Below, piece after piece: positions 32,652-40,597 of a DNA stretch of 64,000 nucleotides. How positions within the stretch are numbered: the first letter of the stretch is position 1; each line of letters opens with the position of its first letter. Made by a program: the position numbers and the translations under genes. The DNA comes from Chryseobacterium rhizoplanae (GTDB taxonomy: Bacteria > Bacteroidota > Bacteroidia > Flavobacteriales > Weeksellaceae): assembly GCF_900182655.1 (NCBI RefSeq), contig NZ_FXTC01000014.1, positions 58,676-122,675 on the forward strand, given 5' to 3'. The notes under the pieces were generated by a model. It was not told the origin of the DNA, did not search any database, and was given only the letters and a program-made list of their open reading frames with translations.

Positions 32652-33248
32652 TTAAAGATCATCAAACCAGTTTAATTTGTTCTTATGGTAGATTACTTTC
32701 TGCTTATTCAGTATCCGGTATTCAATACCAATACTGTCCTGATTGGCATTAATGAGTTTTGCTTCCTGGATTGGAAGTCTTTTATCATCTAAATAAGTCT
32801 CCTTAGATGGCTGTACTGTTTTTTCTATAATGTCTGAATAAGGAATTATTGAGATTTGTTTTTCAAAAATGCCTTCTTTCTTGTAAATCGTAATAAGCGG
32901 TTTGTAAAGTGCTCCCGGACGACCTCTTTCTATTCTGTAAGTATCATCCAGTTGAATTCTTTGCTCACAGCCAATGGTGGAGAAATAATGAAGAATTCCA
33001 AAAAATGGAATCATCATGGGTAAAATGCTAAGAATGATCCCTGAGATCAAAAGACCAAAATATACTTTAATCACTTTTTTCTTCCAAAACCTGACAATGA
33101 TAAAAATGGTCATCAACAGCCAGAGCCAGTTAATTATTTTATCAATGTAATATCCGGCGAAGCTATAATTATTAAGGCTTAAAATTATTCCAAACAGAAA
33201 AACTAAAGTCACTGCCAGATAAGTAATGACTATATTTTTATTACTCAT
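32652..33248 (-). CDS. Membrane protein of unknown function
   Basis: A 198-residue protein with four N-terminal hydrophobic segments (IVITYLAVTLVFLFGIILSL; NWLWLLMTIFIIVRF; VYFGLLISGIILSILPMMIP; FFGILHYFST) and a soluble C-terminal part with a possible CEQRIQLDDTYRIERGRPG strand region. No domain is recognised. It is the last gene of a three-gene unit with dtd, starting nine bases after the dtd stop. Confidence 0.8.
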   Translation of the reverse strand: MSNKNIVITYLAVTLVFLFGIILSLNNYSFAGYYIDKIINWLWLLMTIFIIVRFWKKKVIKVYFGLLISGIILSILPMMIPFFGILHYFSTIGCEQRIQLDDTYRIERGRPGALYKPLITIYKKEGIFEKQISIIPYSDIIEKTVQPSKETYLDDKRLPIQEAKLINANQDSIGIEYRILNKQKVIYHKNKLNWFDDL

Positions 33249-33257
33249 CTTCTATAC

Positions 33258-33707
33258 TTAGTTTTTGGTAACTGAGTCCATTACAATAGTGACTGGTCCA
33301 TCATTGATCAGAGATACTTTCATATCCGCCCCGAAAATTCCGCTTTCTGTTTTTAATCCGGATTGGGCCATTTCTTCTTTAAAATAATCAAAAAGAGGGA
33401 TCGCTTTATCAGGCTTTGCTGCTTTTATGAAAGATGGGCGATTGCCTTTTTTGTAATCAGCAATCAATGTAAACTGGCTGATGCAAAGGATTTCCCCTGA
33501 AATGTCCTTCACAGAAAGATTAAGCTTACCTTCTTCATCTCTAAAGATTCTTAGGTTTAAAACCTTCTGTACAAGCCATTCTGCATCTGTTTTTTCATCA
33601 TTTTCATCCACACCTACCAGCAGCATTAATCCTTTCCCGATTTCACCAACAATTTTTCCGTCTACTTTTACACTGGCTTCAGAGACTCTTTGTATAACGA
33701 TCTTCAT
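33258..33707 (-). CDS. dtd: D-aminoacyl-tRNA deacylase
   Basis: Frees tRNAs mischarged with D-amino acids or glycine. The 149-residue protein has the family start MKIVIQRVSEASVKVDGKIV, the SQFTLIADYKKGNRPSF active-site motif (near residues 78-94) and the Gly-cisPro-type loop replaced by the usual NDGPVTIVMDS at the end. Length is standard. It lies between a lipoprotein gene (8 bp upstream) and a membrane protein gene. Confidence 0.95.
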   Translation of the reverse strand: MKIVIQRVSEASVKVDGKIVGEIGKGLMLLVGVDENDEKTDAEWLVQKVLNLRIFRDEEGKLNLSVKDISGEILCISQFTLIADYKKGNRPSFIKAAKPDKAIPLFDYFKEEMAQSGLKTESGIFGADMKVSLINDGPVTIVMDSVTKN

Positions 33708-33715
33708 TTTATATT

Positions 33716-34171
33716 CTAATAATAAACATTTAAAGTTTTACTTGGTACATCATAGCTATAAGGGTAGGTTTTAGGCGGCAGAGATGTTTTGGCTCCGGCT
33801 TCTGGCTGTCCCGTACTTAAGATCCATCTTGTGTTGTCCTGCGGGCAAATAATAGCAATATTGTCCTTTACTTCAAGGGTTGTATTGTTATCAGGGCATA
33901 TATGAGGCGCATTTCTGTCGTATACTTTAAATCCGCTTGCCGTTCGCACAATAATCAGCCCTCTTGTTCCGGATTGCTGTTCATTCACGTAAATCCAGCC
34001 GTTAATATTGTTCAAAGCATAGTAAGCAGGCAGGTTTAGATTAAGAGATACATTAATAGGGTTATTCGGGAAACAGCTCACGGTATCTTCTCTGCTTCCA
34101 CAAGAGTTTATAGTTAAGTTACTGAAAATCAATAAGCTGAAAATAGATATGATTGAAAAAGTTTTTTTCAT
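33716..34171 (-). CDS. Lipoprotein with Rieske-like C-terminal domain
   Basis: A 151-residue lipoprotein with lipobox TINSCG (Cys24). GLIIVRTASGFKVYDRNAPH, then CPDNNTTLEVKDNIAIICPQ and DNTRWILSTGQPEAGA follow the layout of Rieske proteins, but the two CxH/CxxH cluster motifs are not intact (HICPDN and ICPQDN lack the expected histidines). It may keep the fold without the cluster. It is first in the dtd unit. Confidence 0.75.
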   Translation of the reverse strand: MKKTFSIISIFSLLIFSNLTINSCGSREDTVSCFPNNPINVSLNLNLPAYYALNNINGWIYVNEQQSGTRGLIIVRTASGFKVYDRNAPHICPDNNTTLEVKDNIAIICPQDNTRWILSTGQPEAGAKTSLPPKTYPYSYDVPSKTLNVYY

Positions 34172-34189
34172 TTCAATTTAAATTTTTAT

Positions 34190-34197
34190 ATATTTGT
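34190..34197 (+). promoter_or_regulatory. -7 box upstream of greA
   Basis: TATATTTG is a perfect consensus match. Transcription would start near 34203 and pass through the hairpin at 34230-34257 before greA. Confidence 0.5.
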
Positions 34198-34229
34198 AAA
34201 AATTAAACGATTACAACACGAAAACATTG

Positions 34230-34257
34230 TCCGGCAAATGTCGGATTATTTTTTTAT
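34230..34257 (+). terminator. Terminator-like hairpin in the greA leader
   Basis: TCCGGC and GTCGGA pair around AAAT and are followed by TTATTTTTTT, all between the -7 box at 34190 and the greA start at 34281. It may be an attenuator of greA or end a short leader RNA. Confidence 0.55.
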
Positions 34258-34280
34258 ACTAAAACTAAATTTTGAAAATT

Positions 34281-34751
34281 ATGGCAAGCTATGTAACTAA
34301 GGAGGGCCTAGAGAAAATGAAAGCTGAGCTGGAACAGTTGGAAACTGTAGAGAGACCAAAAATCACTCAGCAGATCGCGGAAGCAAGAGACAAAGGAGAT
34401 TTGTCTGAAAATGCAGAGTACGATGCGGCTAAAGAGGCTCAGGGGATGCTTGAAATGAGAATTTCTAAGCTGAAAGACGTTATCTCTACTTCTAAAATTA
34501 TAGACGAAAGCCAATTAGATACTTCAAAAGTTTCCATCTTGACAACAGTGAAACTTAAAAATAATGCTACCAAGCAAGAGCAGGTATTTACATTGGTACC
34601 GGATAACGAAAGTGACCTGAAGACAGGGAGAATTTCTGTAAACACGCCTATCGCAAAAGGTCTGTTGGGGAAAGCTGTTGGCGAAACTGCCGAAATTACT
34701 TTACCGAACGGAAACAAACTGTCTTTTGAAGTATTAGACATTTCTTTATAG
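34281..34751 (+). CDS. greA: Transcript cleavage factor GreA
   Basis: A 156-residue GreA: N-terminal coiled-coil finger with the acidic tip in EARDKGDLSENAEYDAAKEA (residues about 35-54), and a C-terminal FKBP-like domain ending TLPNGNKLSFEVLDISL. It enters the RNA polymerase secondary channel and triggers cleavage of backtracked RNA. I start at ATG 34281 (MASYVTKEGLEKM); a TTG three codons upstream is possible but weaker. A hairpin in the leader suggests attenuation. The HIT gene follows 56 bp later. Confidence 0.96.
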   Translation: MASYVTKEGLEKMKAELEQLETVERPKITQQIAEARDKGDLSENAEYDAAKEAQGMLEMRISKLKDVISTSKIIDESQLDTSKVSILTTVKLKNNATKQEQVFTLVPDNESDLKTGRISVNTPIAKGLLGKAVGETAEITLPNGNKLSFEVLDISL

Positions 34752-34807
34752 TCTGATACAGTTTCTATTTCTAAACTTCTAAATATCTAACCCTAACTTC
34801 TGATAAA

Positions 34808-35197
34808 ATGAGCACTATATTCACAAAGATCATCAATGGCGAGATTCCCTCTTATAAGATTGCAGAAAATGAAGACTTTATTGCATTCTTAGATGCAATG
34901 CCTCTGGTGAAAGGACATACGTTAGTAGTTCCGAAAAAAGAAGTGGATTTGATTTTTGATCTTGAAAGTGAAGAATACAAAAACCTTTGGGGATTTGCCC
35001 AAGAGGTAGCCAAGAAGATCAAAACTGCAGTTCCATGTGTAAGAGTAGGAGTAGCGGTAGTAGGGCTAGAAGTTCCTCATGCACACATCCATCTGATTCC
35101 TTTAAACAAGATGGAAGACATGAATTTTAGAAATGAAAGATTAAAATTAACGAACGAAGAATATACAGAGATTCAAAACTCAATTATTAATTCTTAA
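34808..35197 (+). CDS. HIT family nucleotide hydrolase/transferase
   Basis: A 129-residue histidine-triad protein. It starts STIFTKIINGEIPSYKIAEN, and the triad VPHAHIHLIPLNKM (near residues 97-110) is intact. HIT proteins hydrolyse AMP linked to lysine or other groups. It lies between greA and clpX and ends before a strong terminator. Confidence 0.93.
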   Translation: MSTIFTKIINGEIPSYKIAENEDFIAFLDAMPLVKGHTLVVPKKEVDLIFDLESEEYKNLWGFAQEVAKKIKTAVPCVRVGVAVVGLEVPHAHIHLIPLNKMEDMNFRNERLKLTNEEYTEIQNSIINS

Positions 35198-35204
35198 CAA
35201 TCAG

Positions 35205-35236
35205 AAAATCGTAAAAAAGTAATTTTTTACGATTTT
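35205..35236. terminator. Terminator after the HIT gene
   Basis: AAAATCGTAAAAAA and TTTTTTACGATTTT form a perfect 14-bp stem around GTAA, followed by CTTT. Confidence 0.85.
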
Positions 35237-35265
35237 CTTTAACATATACATATATATTATATCAT

Positions 35266-36453
35266 ATGAATTCCAACCAATGTTCTTTCTGTGGCAGAAA
35301 AAGAAATGAAGTACAGATGCTGATTTCTGGCCAGAATGGTTTTATTTGTGAAAATTGTATAGAGCAGGCACACGCTATTGTAAAAGATGGTGCATCCAAA
35401 ACAGGATATTCACCTGCCGACAGTATGGCTGAACTTAAAAAGCCGAAAGAGATCAAAGAATTTCTTGATCAGTATGTGATCGGGCAGGATCAGGCAAAGA
35501 AGCAGCTTTCTATAGCTGTATATAATCATTATAAGAGATTACTCCACGCTCAGGATGAAAACAGAGAAGTGGAACTTGAAAAGTCGAACATCATTATGAT
35601 TGGGGAGACAGGAACAGGTAAAACTCTTCTGGCAAAAACTATCGCCAGAGAACTGAATGTTCCTTTCTGTATCGTAGATGCTACTATTTTAACGGAAGCA
35701 GGATATGTAGGAGAAGACGTTGAAAGTATTCTGTCCAGACTTTTGATGGTAGCAGATTATGATGTGGAAAAAGCGGAGAAAGGAATTGTTTTCATTGATG
35801 AGATTGATAAAATTGCAAGAAAATCAGACAATCCAAGTATTACCAGAGACGTTTCCGGAGAAGGAGTACAGCAGGGATTACTGAAACTGCTGGAAGGAAG
35901 TATCGTCAATGTTCCGCCGCAGGGGGGAAGAAAACATCCGGATCAGAAATATATCCAGGTCAATACTCAGAATATCCTGTTTATTGCCGGTGGTGCTTTT
36001 GACGGGATTAAAGAGATTATCGAAAGAAGAATGAACAAGCAGGCGATAGGGTTCAGTTCTGAGAAAATCAATAAAACAGACGAAGACGAGTATATATTAA
36101 CAAATATTAATGCAATTGATCTTCGTACTTTCGGATTAATTCCGGAACTTTTGGGAAGATTTCCAATCATCACTTACCTCGATAAACTCACGAAAGAGAC
36201 GCTGGTAAGAATTATGAAAGAGCCAAAAAATTCAATTGTGAATCAATTTGTGGAGCTTTTCAAGATGGATGGTACAGATTTGGTAATAACAGATGGTGCA
36301 ATTGAAAAAATCGTAGAGGAAACTATTGAAAAAGGATTAGGCGCAAGAGGGTTGAGAGGTACCACCGAAAAAGTTCTAGAAGACTATATGTTTTCAATAG
36401 GAGAGGACAAAGAGATCGTCTTGACGGAAGATAATGTTTTGATTAATAGATAA
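35266..36453 (+). CDS. clpX: ATP-dependent Clp protease ATP-binding subunit ClpX
   Basis: A 395-residue AAA+ unfoldase that feeds substrates to ClpP. The N-terminal zinc-binding domain has Cys6, Cys9, Cys28 and Cys31. Walker A IGETGTGKTLLAKT is near residue 112, Walker B GIVFIDEIDKIA near 175, sensor 1 NILFIAGGAF near 240, and the arginine-rich sensor 2 GLGARGLRGTTEKVLEDYMF near the end. Length is typical. clpP is not in the window. Confidence 0.97.
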   Translation: MNSNQCSFCGRKRNEVQMLISGQNGFICENCIEQAHAIVKDGASKTGYSPADSMAELKKPKEIKEFLDQYVIGQDQAKKQLSIAVYNHYKRLLHAQDENREVELEKSNIIMIGETGTGKTLLAKTIARELNVPFCIVDATILTEAGYVGEDVESILSRLLMVADYDVEKAEKGIVFIDEIDKIARKSDNPSITRDVSGEGVQQGLLKLLEGSIVNVPPQGGRKHPDQKYIQVNTQNILFIAGGAFDGIKEIIERRMNKQAIGFSSEKINKTDEDEYILTNINAIDLRTFGLIPELLGRFPIITYLDKLTKETLVRIMKEPKNSIVNQFVELFKMDGTDLVITDGAIEKIVEETIEKGLGARGLRGTTEKVLEDYMFSIGEDKEIVLTEDNVLINR

Positions 36454-36481
36454 AATATTTTTTTTTTAAGAAAAATAATAA

Positions 36482-36489
36482 TACCTTTG
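36482..36489 (+). promoter_or_regulatory. -7 box of the T9SS surface protein gene
   Basis: TACCTTTG is a perfect -7 match 38 bp before the ATG. The -33 position is T-rich without a clear TTG. Confidence 0.5.
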
Positions 36490-36527
36490 CGGGTGAAGAT
36501 TGTATTAACACACAAATAATTTATACA

Positions 36528-38507
36528 ATGAGAAAAAGTTTATTTGCTATAGGTCTTTTAGCAATTAGTTACTCTGTTCAGGCGCAGATACTATGTCATG
36601 TTGACACTAATGCTAATATGTATGTGAGCGAAGGCACCCTAGTTTATAGCGGTGGAGGTGTACAGACAAAAGGTAATGGTCTTTTGGATGTACATGGAAA
36701 TGTTATGGTTGTAGGATCTGCTACAGATAGTTTTAAGACAATAGATGCTGCCGGAGCTGATAAAACTGACGGTGGAAATATCATCTTAAGGCTTAATACT
36801 CCTGGTTCTTTTGCTACTTCCACGTATGGTCAGCTGTACATTGACGGACTATCCCAATCCAATATTTCAGGTATTGTAACCAAAGAATACAGAACTACAA
36901 GTAACGGTAGCGGTAATTATTTCCAGCAAGTTGCTTTGCCTTTCTCTGGTAAAGCTTATAATTCATTATCCACTGAAGTTGGTAAAACTTTCAATACTGG
37001 AAGATATGACAATCCAATTCTTAAGTGGGATAATGCTAATGCTGTTTCTATTACTACCTTGAATCTAGCTCCTACCTCGACTACTTGGGATGCTTCAGGT
37101 TATTATATGCTTAAGGTTAAAAATAACGACTGGAATCCAAGTGCTCCTGCATCAGGAAACGTATTCAACATCAACGGGAAACCATATGCTCCATATGCGG
37201 GTGCTGTAACATTACAGAACGCAGGGAAATCTAACGTAGGAGCATCCAATGTTGTGTTCGGAACTAATGGTAATGCTCTAAACCAGTACAATGAGAAGTA
37301 CAATACTTATCTTGATGACAGTTTTGAGTTTACTACAAACCCATGGTCCGGAACATTCGGGCAAAATTTCTATCAATTCGGAAACCCTTTCCTTACCAAT
37401 TTAGATTTAGCTAACATCGGATATACTGAAAGTGTTACTGGATCTGACGGAAATGCAGTGAGAAATATCTGGGGTATTGAATATGACCCAGGTACCATCG
37501 TTACTCTTCCAAGTGGTTCTACTTATGCTACAGCTTCTAAAGTTGTTACTTTCTTACCTACAGGTGACGGAGTAGCTCCAGCTATTGGTGACGTAGACTT
37601 ACTTGTAATCAAACCTATGCAGTCATTTAAAATAAAGTTAAGAGACAATACGGCTCAGACTTTAAATTTTAATACACTGAGAAGATTCAAATCAACTGCA
37701 AGAACAGCAGGTGTCAACTACGATGTAACAGCAGCTAAAATGTCTACTGGTAAGAATACAACCAATACTGTAAAACAGCTTGGTGTAATCGGTCTTGATG
37801 CTAATGGAAAAGAACTTTCCAGAACATACTATGTTGTTTCTCCAGGATTAACAACAGGGCACCAGATTTCTGCAGCAACTTCAGTTCAGTCTTCAGCTGG
37901 TAAAAATATCATCGGTACTTTTGAAGAATCTTTGAATGGTGGGTATGATAATAATAATACTAACTATTGGTTATATATTAACGAAGCTAATGAGAATAAC
38001 TTCCAGGGGAAAAATGTTAAGTTAGTTAACTATTACCTTGATCAGGTGAAATCTTATAAATTCGAGATCAGAGAAAATGCAGCGCTAATCCCGGCTGGTG
38101 CACACCAGTTATCTTCAGGAATCGGGTTCTATTATAAAGCCGAAAACGGAAACTTAATAGAAGCTAAACAAGGAGATGTTGTAGCGGTAACAAATGAGGA
38201 AGCTAATTTGTATTATGGAGAACCAAGTAATATTACTTTAGCAGTAGAAAATAAAGCTGCTACTGCATCAAGAACACTTGTTGTTTATGATCCATCTATT
38301 ACAAATTATATTGTCAGATTTGATCCAAAATGGAAAAAAGCAGACATCCAGGTTTATGATATGAGCGGTAAATTGGTAATCTCTAAAAAAGCGGTTGAAA
38401 CATCAAGAGATTTTGTAATCGAGCTAGATGGCTCAGTTAAAAATTCATATGTTGTAAAAATCGTTTCTGACAAAGGAGAAACTGTTAACACTAAAATCTT
38501 AAAATAA
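36528..38507 (+). CDS. Large secreted surface protein with T9SS sorting domain
   Basis: A 659-residue protein with a signal peptide (MRKSLFAIGLLAISYSVQAQ). The body is Gly/Asn/Thr-rich and beta-structured. The C-terminus, DIQVYDMSGKLVISKK and VKNSYVVKIVSDKGETVNTK, is a T9SS sorting tail. It may be an adhesin or surface-layer-like protein; no enzyme motif is visible. A 74-residue membrane protein gene follows six bases after the stop. It is expected to pass through the SprA pore. Confidence 0.88.
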   Translation: MRKSLFAIGLLAISYSVQAQILCHVDTNANMYVSEGTLVYSGGGVQTKGNGLLDVHGNVMVVGSATDSFKTIDAAGADKTDGGNIILRLNTPGSFATSTYGQLYIDGLSQSNISGIVTKEYRTTSNGSGNYFQQVALPFSGKAYNSLSTEVGKTFNTGRYDNPILKWDNANAVSITTLNLAPTSTTWDASGYYMLKVKNNDWNPSAPASGNVFNINGKPYAPYAGAVTLQNAGKSNVGASNVVFGTNGNALNQYNEKYNTYLDDSFEFTTNPWSGTFGQNFYQFGNPFLTNLDLANIGYTESVTGSDGNAVRNIWGIEYDPGTIVTLPSGSTYATASKVVTFLPTGDGVAPAIGDVDLLVIKPMQSFKIKLRDNTAQTLNFNTLRRFKSTARTAGVNYDVTAAKMSTGKNTTNTVKQLGVIGLDANGKELSRTYYVVSPGLTTGHQISAATSVQSSAGKNIIGTFEESLNGGYDNNNTNYWLYINEANENNFQGKNVKLVNYYLDQVKSYKFEIRENAALIPAGAHQLSSGIGFYYKAENGNLIEAKQGDVVAVTNEEANLYYGEPSNITLAVENKAATASRTLVVYDPSITNYIVRFDPKWKKADIQVYDMSGKLVISKKAVETSRDFVIELDGSVKNSYVVKIVSDKGETVNTKILK

Positions 38508-38513
38508 ACTACG

Positions 38514-38738
38514 ATGAAAAAAACTATTAATAAACTAGTATTGGCATTTTTCCTGATTGTTGTATCTCTAGTAAATGCTGCTCCACCACAACCACAAGCA
38601 GCCCCAACAGGAAGTGGAAATGGAGGAAATGGTACCGGAGCACCTGCACCCATTGATATGTACGTATATATACTTGGTATTGTAGCAATTGCATTTATTG
38701 TTTACTTTACGAAAAAGTACAAGAGCGTAAAAGCATAA
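38514..38738 (+). CDS. Small Pro/Gly-rich protein with signal peptide and membrane helix
   Basis: A 74-residue protein: signal-like N-terminus (KLVLAFFLIVVSLVNAAPP), a low-complexity stretch rich in Pro, Gln, Gly and Asn (PQPQAAPTGSGNGGNGTG), then a transmembrane helix (YVYILGIVAIAFIVYFTKKY) and a basic end. It starts six bases after the T9SS protein gene and is followed by a terminator. Similar tiny proteins accompany T9SS proteins in flavobacteria, as I recall. Function unknown. Confidence 0.8.
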   Translation: MKKTINKLVLAFFLIVVSLVNAAPPQPQAAPTGSGNGGNGTGAPAPIDMYVYILGIVAIAFIVYFTKKYKSVKA

Positions 38739-38758
38739 AATTTTATTAAAATAATATT

Positions 38759-38788
38759 AAACTCTCTGATTAATCAGAGAGTTTTTTT
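38759..38788 (+). terminator. Perfect palindromic terminator
   Basis: A perfect 26-bp palindrome (arms AAACTCTCTGATT) followed by TTTT. It ends the two-gene unit; a -7-like TATTTTTA follows at once and may drive the TlpA gene. Confidence 0.85.
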
Positions 38789-38799
38789 ATTTTTACTCT

Positions 38800-40092
38800 A
38801 TGAAAAAGATTTATACGCTCTCTGCGGTTTTAGCCGCATTTGCTCTGCAGGCTCAGTTTACAGTGACCATTCAGACTCCGGCAGACTTTAAAGATCAGGA
38901 CGCTATTCTATATACATTAAACGGTTCAAAAGATATCATTGTTACTAAGGAACAGGGTAAGAATAGTGCATGGACTTTTAAATACCCAAGCAGCTATATG
39001 GGAATGATGAAAGTCTATTTCCCGGGCTCTAATAATACCGTAAGCTTTATTTCTGAAAATAAAAATGTCAACATTAAACTGGATATCCAGAATAATAAAG
39101 TTAAAGATGTTGCCTATCTGGATGAAGCGAATAACCTGATGAGTAAGCAGCAGGAAGGTTCCCAAAAGAAAGAGCTTATTTTGCCGGCTTTAGCACAGAT
39201 CAAAGAATATTATAAAGACAATACGGACTTTGGAAAAGCACTGAAAATAGAGATCGACAGACTTTCCGGTACTTCCAGCTCTATTGATGCCGCTCAACAT
39301 CCATTTATTACCTATTATAATACGAATTACAGTAAATTTGTTTCCCCTTCACAAGATGCTACCAAAAAAGTAGATCAGGAGGAAATAATCAACTTTCTGG
39401 ACAAGTCAAATGATATGCTGGAGACGTCATCATTATTAAGACCAATATTGGTATCCTATCTGAACTCCGGAGGAAATACCAATGTTACTGCTTCTGTTGA
39501 TAAACTTTTAGACCGATTAAAAGTGGAAACTCCAAGAGGGCAGACTGTTTTATCAGAACTGATCGATATTTTTGATGTATATGAGATGGATGAGTACAAG
39601 AGCAAATATTTGTCACTTGCCAAAAATCTTAAGTGTACCATCAACGACAGACTTGCTTCTACACTAAAATCGAATGCCAACATTGAAATGGGAGCTGCTT
39701 TCCCTAACTATAAGTTCCAGTCACCTGTAAATACTACCGCGAAGTCGTTATACGATATAAAGGCTGATAAAAAGGTTATTGTGTTTTGGTCATCCACATG
39801 CTCACACTGTGAAAGTGAACTACCGAAACTTCTGGAAAAATACAATGAACTGAAATCAAAGAATATTCAGGTTGTAGGGTTTTCTTTAGATGTTGACAAA
39901 AATTCTTATACTAAAAAGATTGCTGCATTTCCTTGGGTGAATGACTCGGAATTGAGAGGATGGAACAGTAGTTATACGGATATGTACAATATTCATGCAA
40001 CTCCGACGTATTTTATTTTAGATGCTAACAATAAGATTATCAACAAACCAGATCATGTGGGAGATGTTTTGGAATATTTTAAGGTAAAATAA
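38800..40092 (+). CDS. TlpA-like thioredoxin-family protein, exported
   Basis: A 430-residue protein with a signal peptide (MKKIYTLSAVLAAFALQAQF), an N-terminal DUF4369-like domain of about 110 residues, a helical middle and a C-terminal TlpA/AhpC-type thioredoxin domain. The active site is FWSSTCSHCESELPKLLEKY (CSHC near residue 332), with the cis-proline in IHATPTYFILD. It would reduce or exchange disulfides in the periplasm. It lies just before the tRNA gene. Confidence 0.88.
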   Translation: MKKIYTLSAVLAAFALQAQFTVTIQTPADFKDQDAILYTLNGSKDIIVTKEQGKNSAWTFKYPSSYMGMMKVYFPGSNNTVSFISENKNVNIKLDIQNNKVKDVAYLDEANNLMSKQQEGSQKKELILPALAQIKEYYKDNTDFGKALKIEIDRLSGTSSSIDAAQHPFITYYNTNYSKFVSPSQDATKKVDQEEIINFLDKSNDMLETSSLLRPILVSYLNSGGNTNVTASVDKLLDRLKVETPRGQTVLSELIDIFDVYEMDEYKSKYLSLAKNLKCTINDRLASTLKSNANIEMGAAFPNYKFQSPVNTTAKSLYDIKADKKVIVFWSSTCSHCESELPKLLEKYNELKSKNIQVVGFSLDVDKNSYTKKIAAFPWVNDSELRGWNSSYTDMYNIHATPTYFILDANNKIINKPDHVGDVLEYFKVK

Positions 40093-40094
40093 TT

Positions 40095-40124
40095 TTGGAG
40101 GTAAAGAAATATTTTCTATATTTG
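40095..40124 (+). promoter_or_regulatory. Promoter of the tRNA gene
   Basis: TTG at 40095-40097, a 19-bp spacer and the perfect -7 box TATATTTG at 40117-40124, with the tRNA starting 13 bp later. It is the clearest model promoter in the window. Confidence 0.75.
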
Positions 40125-40136
40125 CACCACCAAAAC

Positions 40137-40210
40137 GGCGAGGTAGCTCAGTTGGTTAGAGCGCAGGATTCATAACCCTGAGGTCACGGGTTCAATTCCC
40201 GTCTTCGCTA
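40137..40210 (+). tRNA. tRNA with CAU anticodon (elongator Met, or Ile2)
   Basis: A 74-base cloverleaf folds: acceptor GGCGAGG with CTTCGCT (two G-U pairs), D arm GCTC/GAGC, anticodon loop TTCATAA, T arm ACGGG-TTCAATT-CCCGT and discriminator A. The G-C-rich anticodon stem of an initiator (three GC pairs) is absent, so it is elongator Met or the lysidine-modified Ile2. No CCA is encoded. It has its own promoter and terminator. Confidence 0.93.
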
Positions 40211-40213
40211 CAA

Positions 40214-40254
40214 AAAACCGCAATCATTGATTTAATGATTGCGGTTTTCATTTT
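40214..40254 (+). terminator. Terminator after the tRNA
   Basis: AAAACCGCAATCATT and AATGATTGCGGTTTT form a perfect 15-bp stem around GATTT, followed by CATTTTTT. Confidence 0.9.
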
Positions 40255-40542
40255 TTAGAATAACTGAAAATCTATCTTTTTATTTTCTCCCAATTTTTTC
40301 ATTATCATCTTTCAATAGAAAATTAAGGGAATGATCCGGCTTTTGAGCTTATCCTACTCTTTATCGAAATGTTTTTAAGATAGAAGGTTATTATTTCCCT
40401 TGTATTCGCTTTCTTACAGGCTTTTTTTGATAGATCTGTTTATTTATGATCTTAGATCCGCTTTTGCCTGTAAAAGCTGTAATCAATGAACTTTACTAAT
40501 TGGATATGTTGAAAGTGTAACTAATCTAAAAAAACCATTAAA

Positions 40543-40575
40543 AAAAGCCGTTCTACAATCTGTACAACGGCTTTT
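40543..40575 (-). terminator. Terminator of the peptide-export operon
   Basis: AAAAGCCGTT and AACGGCTTTT pair, with additional TAC/GTA pairing in the loop and T-tracts on both sides. It lies 22 bp beyond the stop of the HlyD-type gene. Confidence 0.8.
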
Positions 40576-40597
40576 ATTTTTTTATCTAAATTCTTTA

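Larger units (their letters stand above)
40211..40597. other. Intergenic region between the tRNA and the peptide-export operon
   Basis: This stretch holds the tRNA terminator (40214-40248) and the operon terminator (40543-40575). The 290 bp between have no convincing gene; a GAGTAGGA word on the minus strand near 40350-40360 recalls the leader-peptide upstream block but has no leader gene behind it. Confidence 0.6.

Noticed and set aside
40340..40370. Third leader-peptide upstream block (GAGTAGGA on the minus strand)
   Set aside because: Only about 9 bp match, and no ATG or leader-like frame stands at the 20-bp distance.
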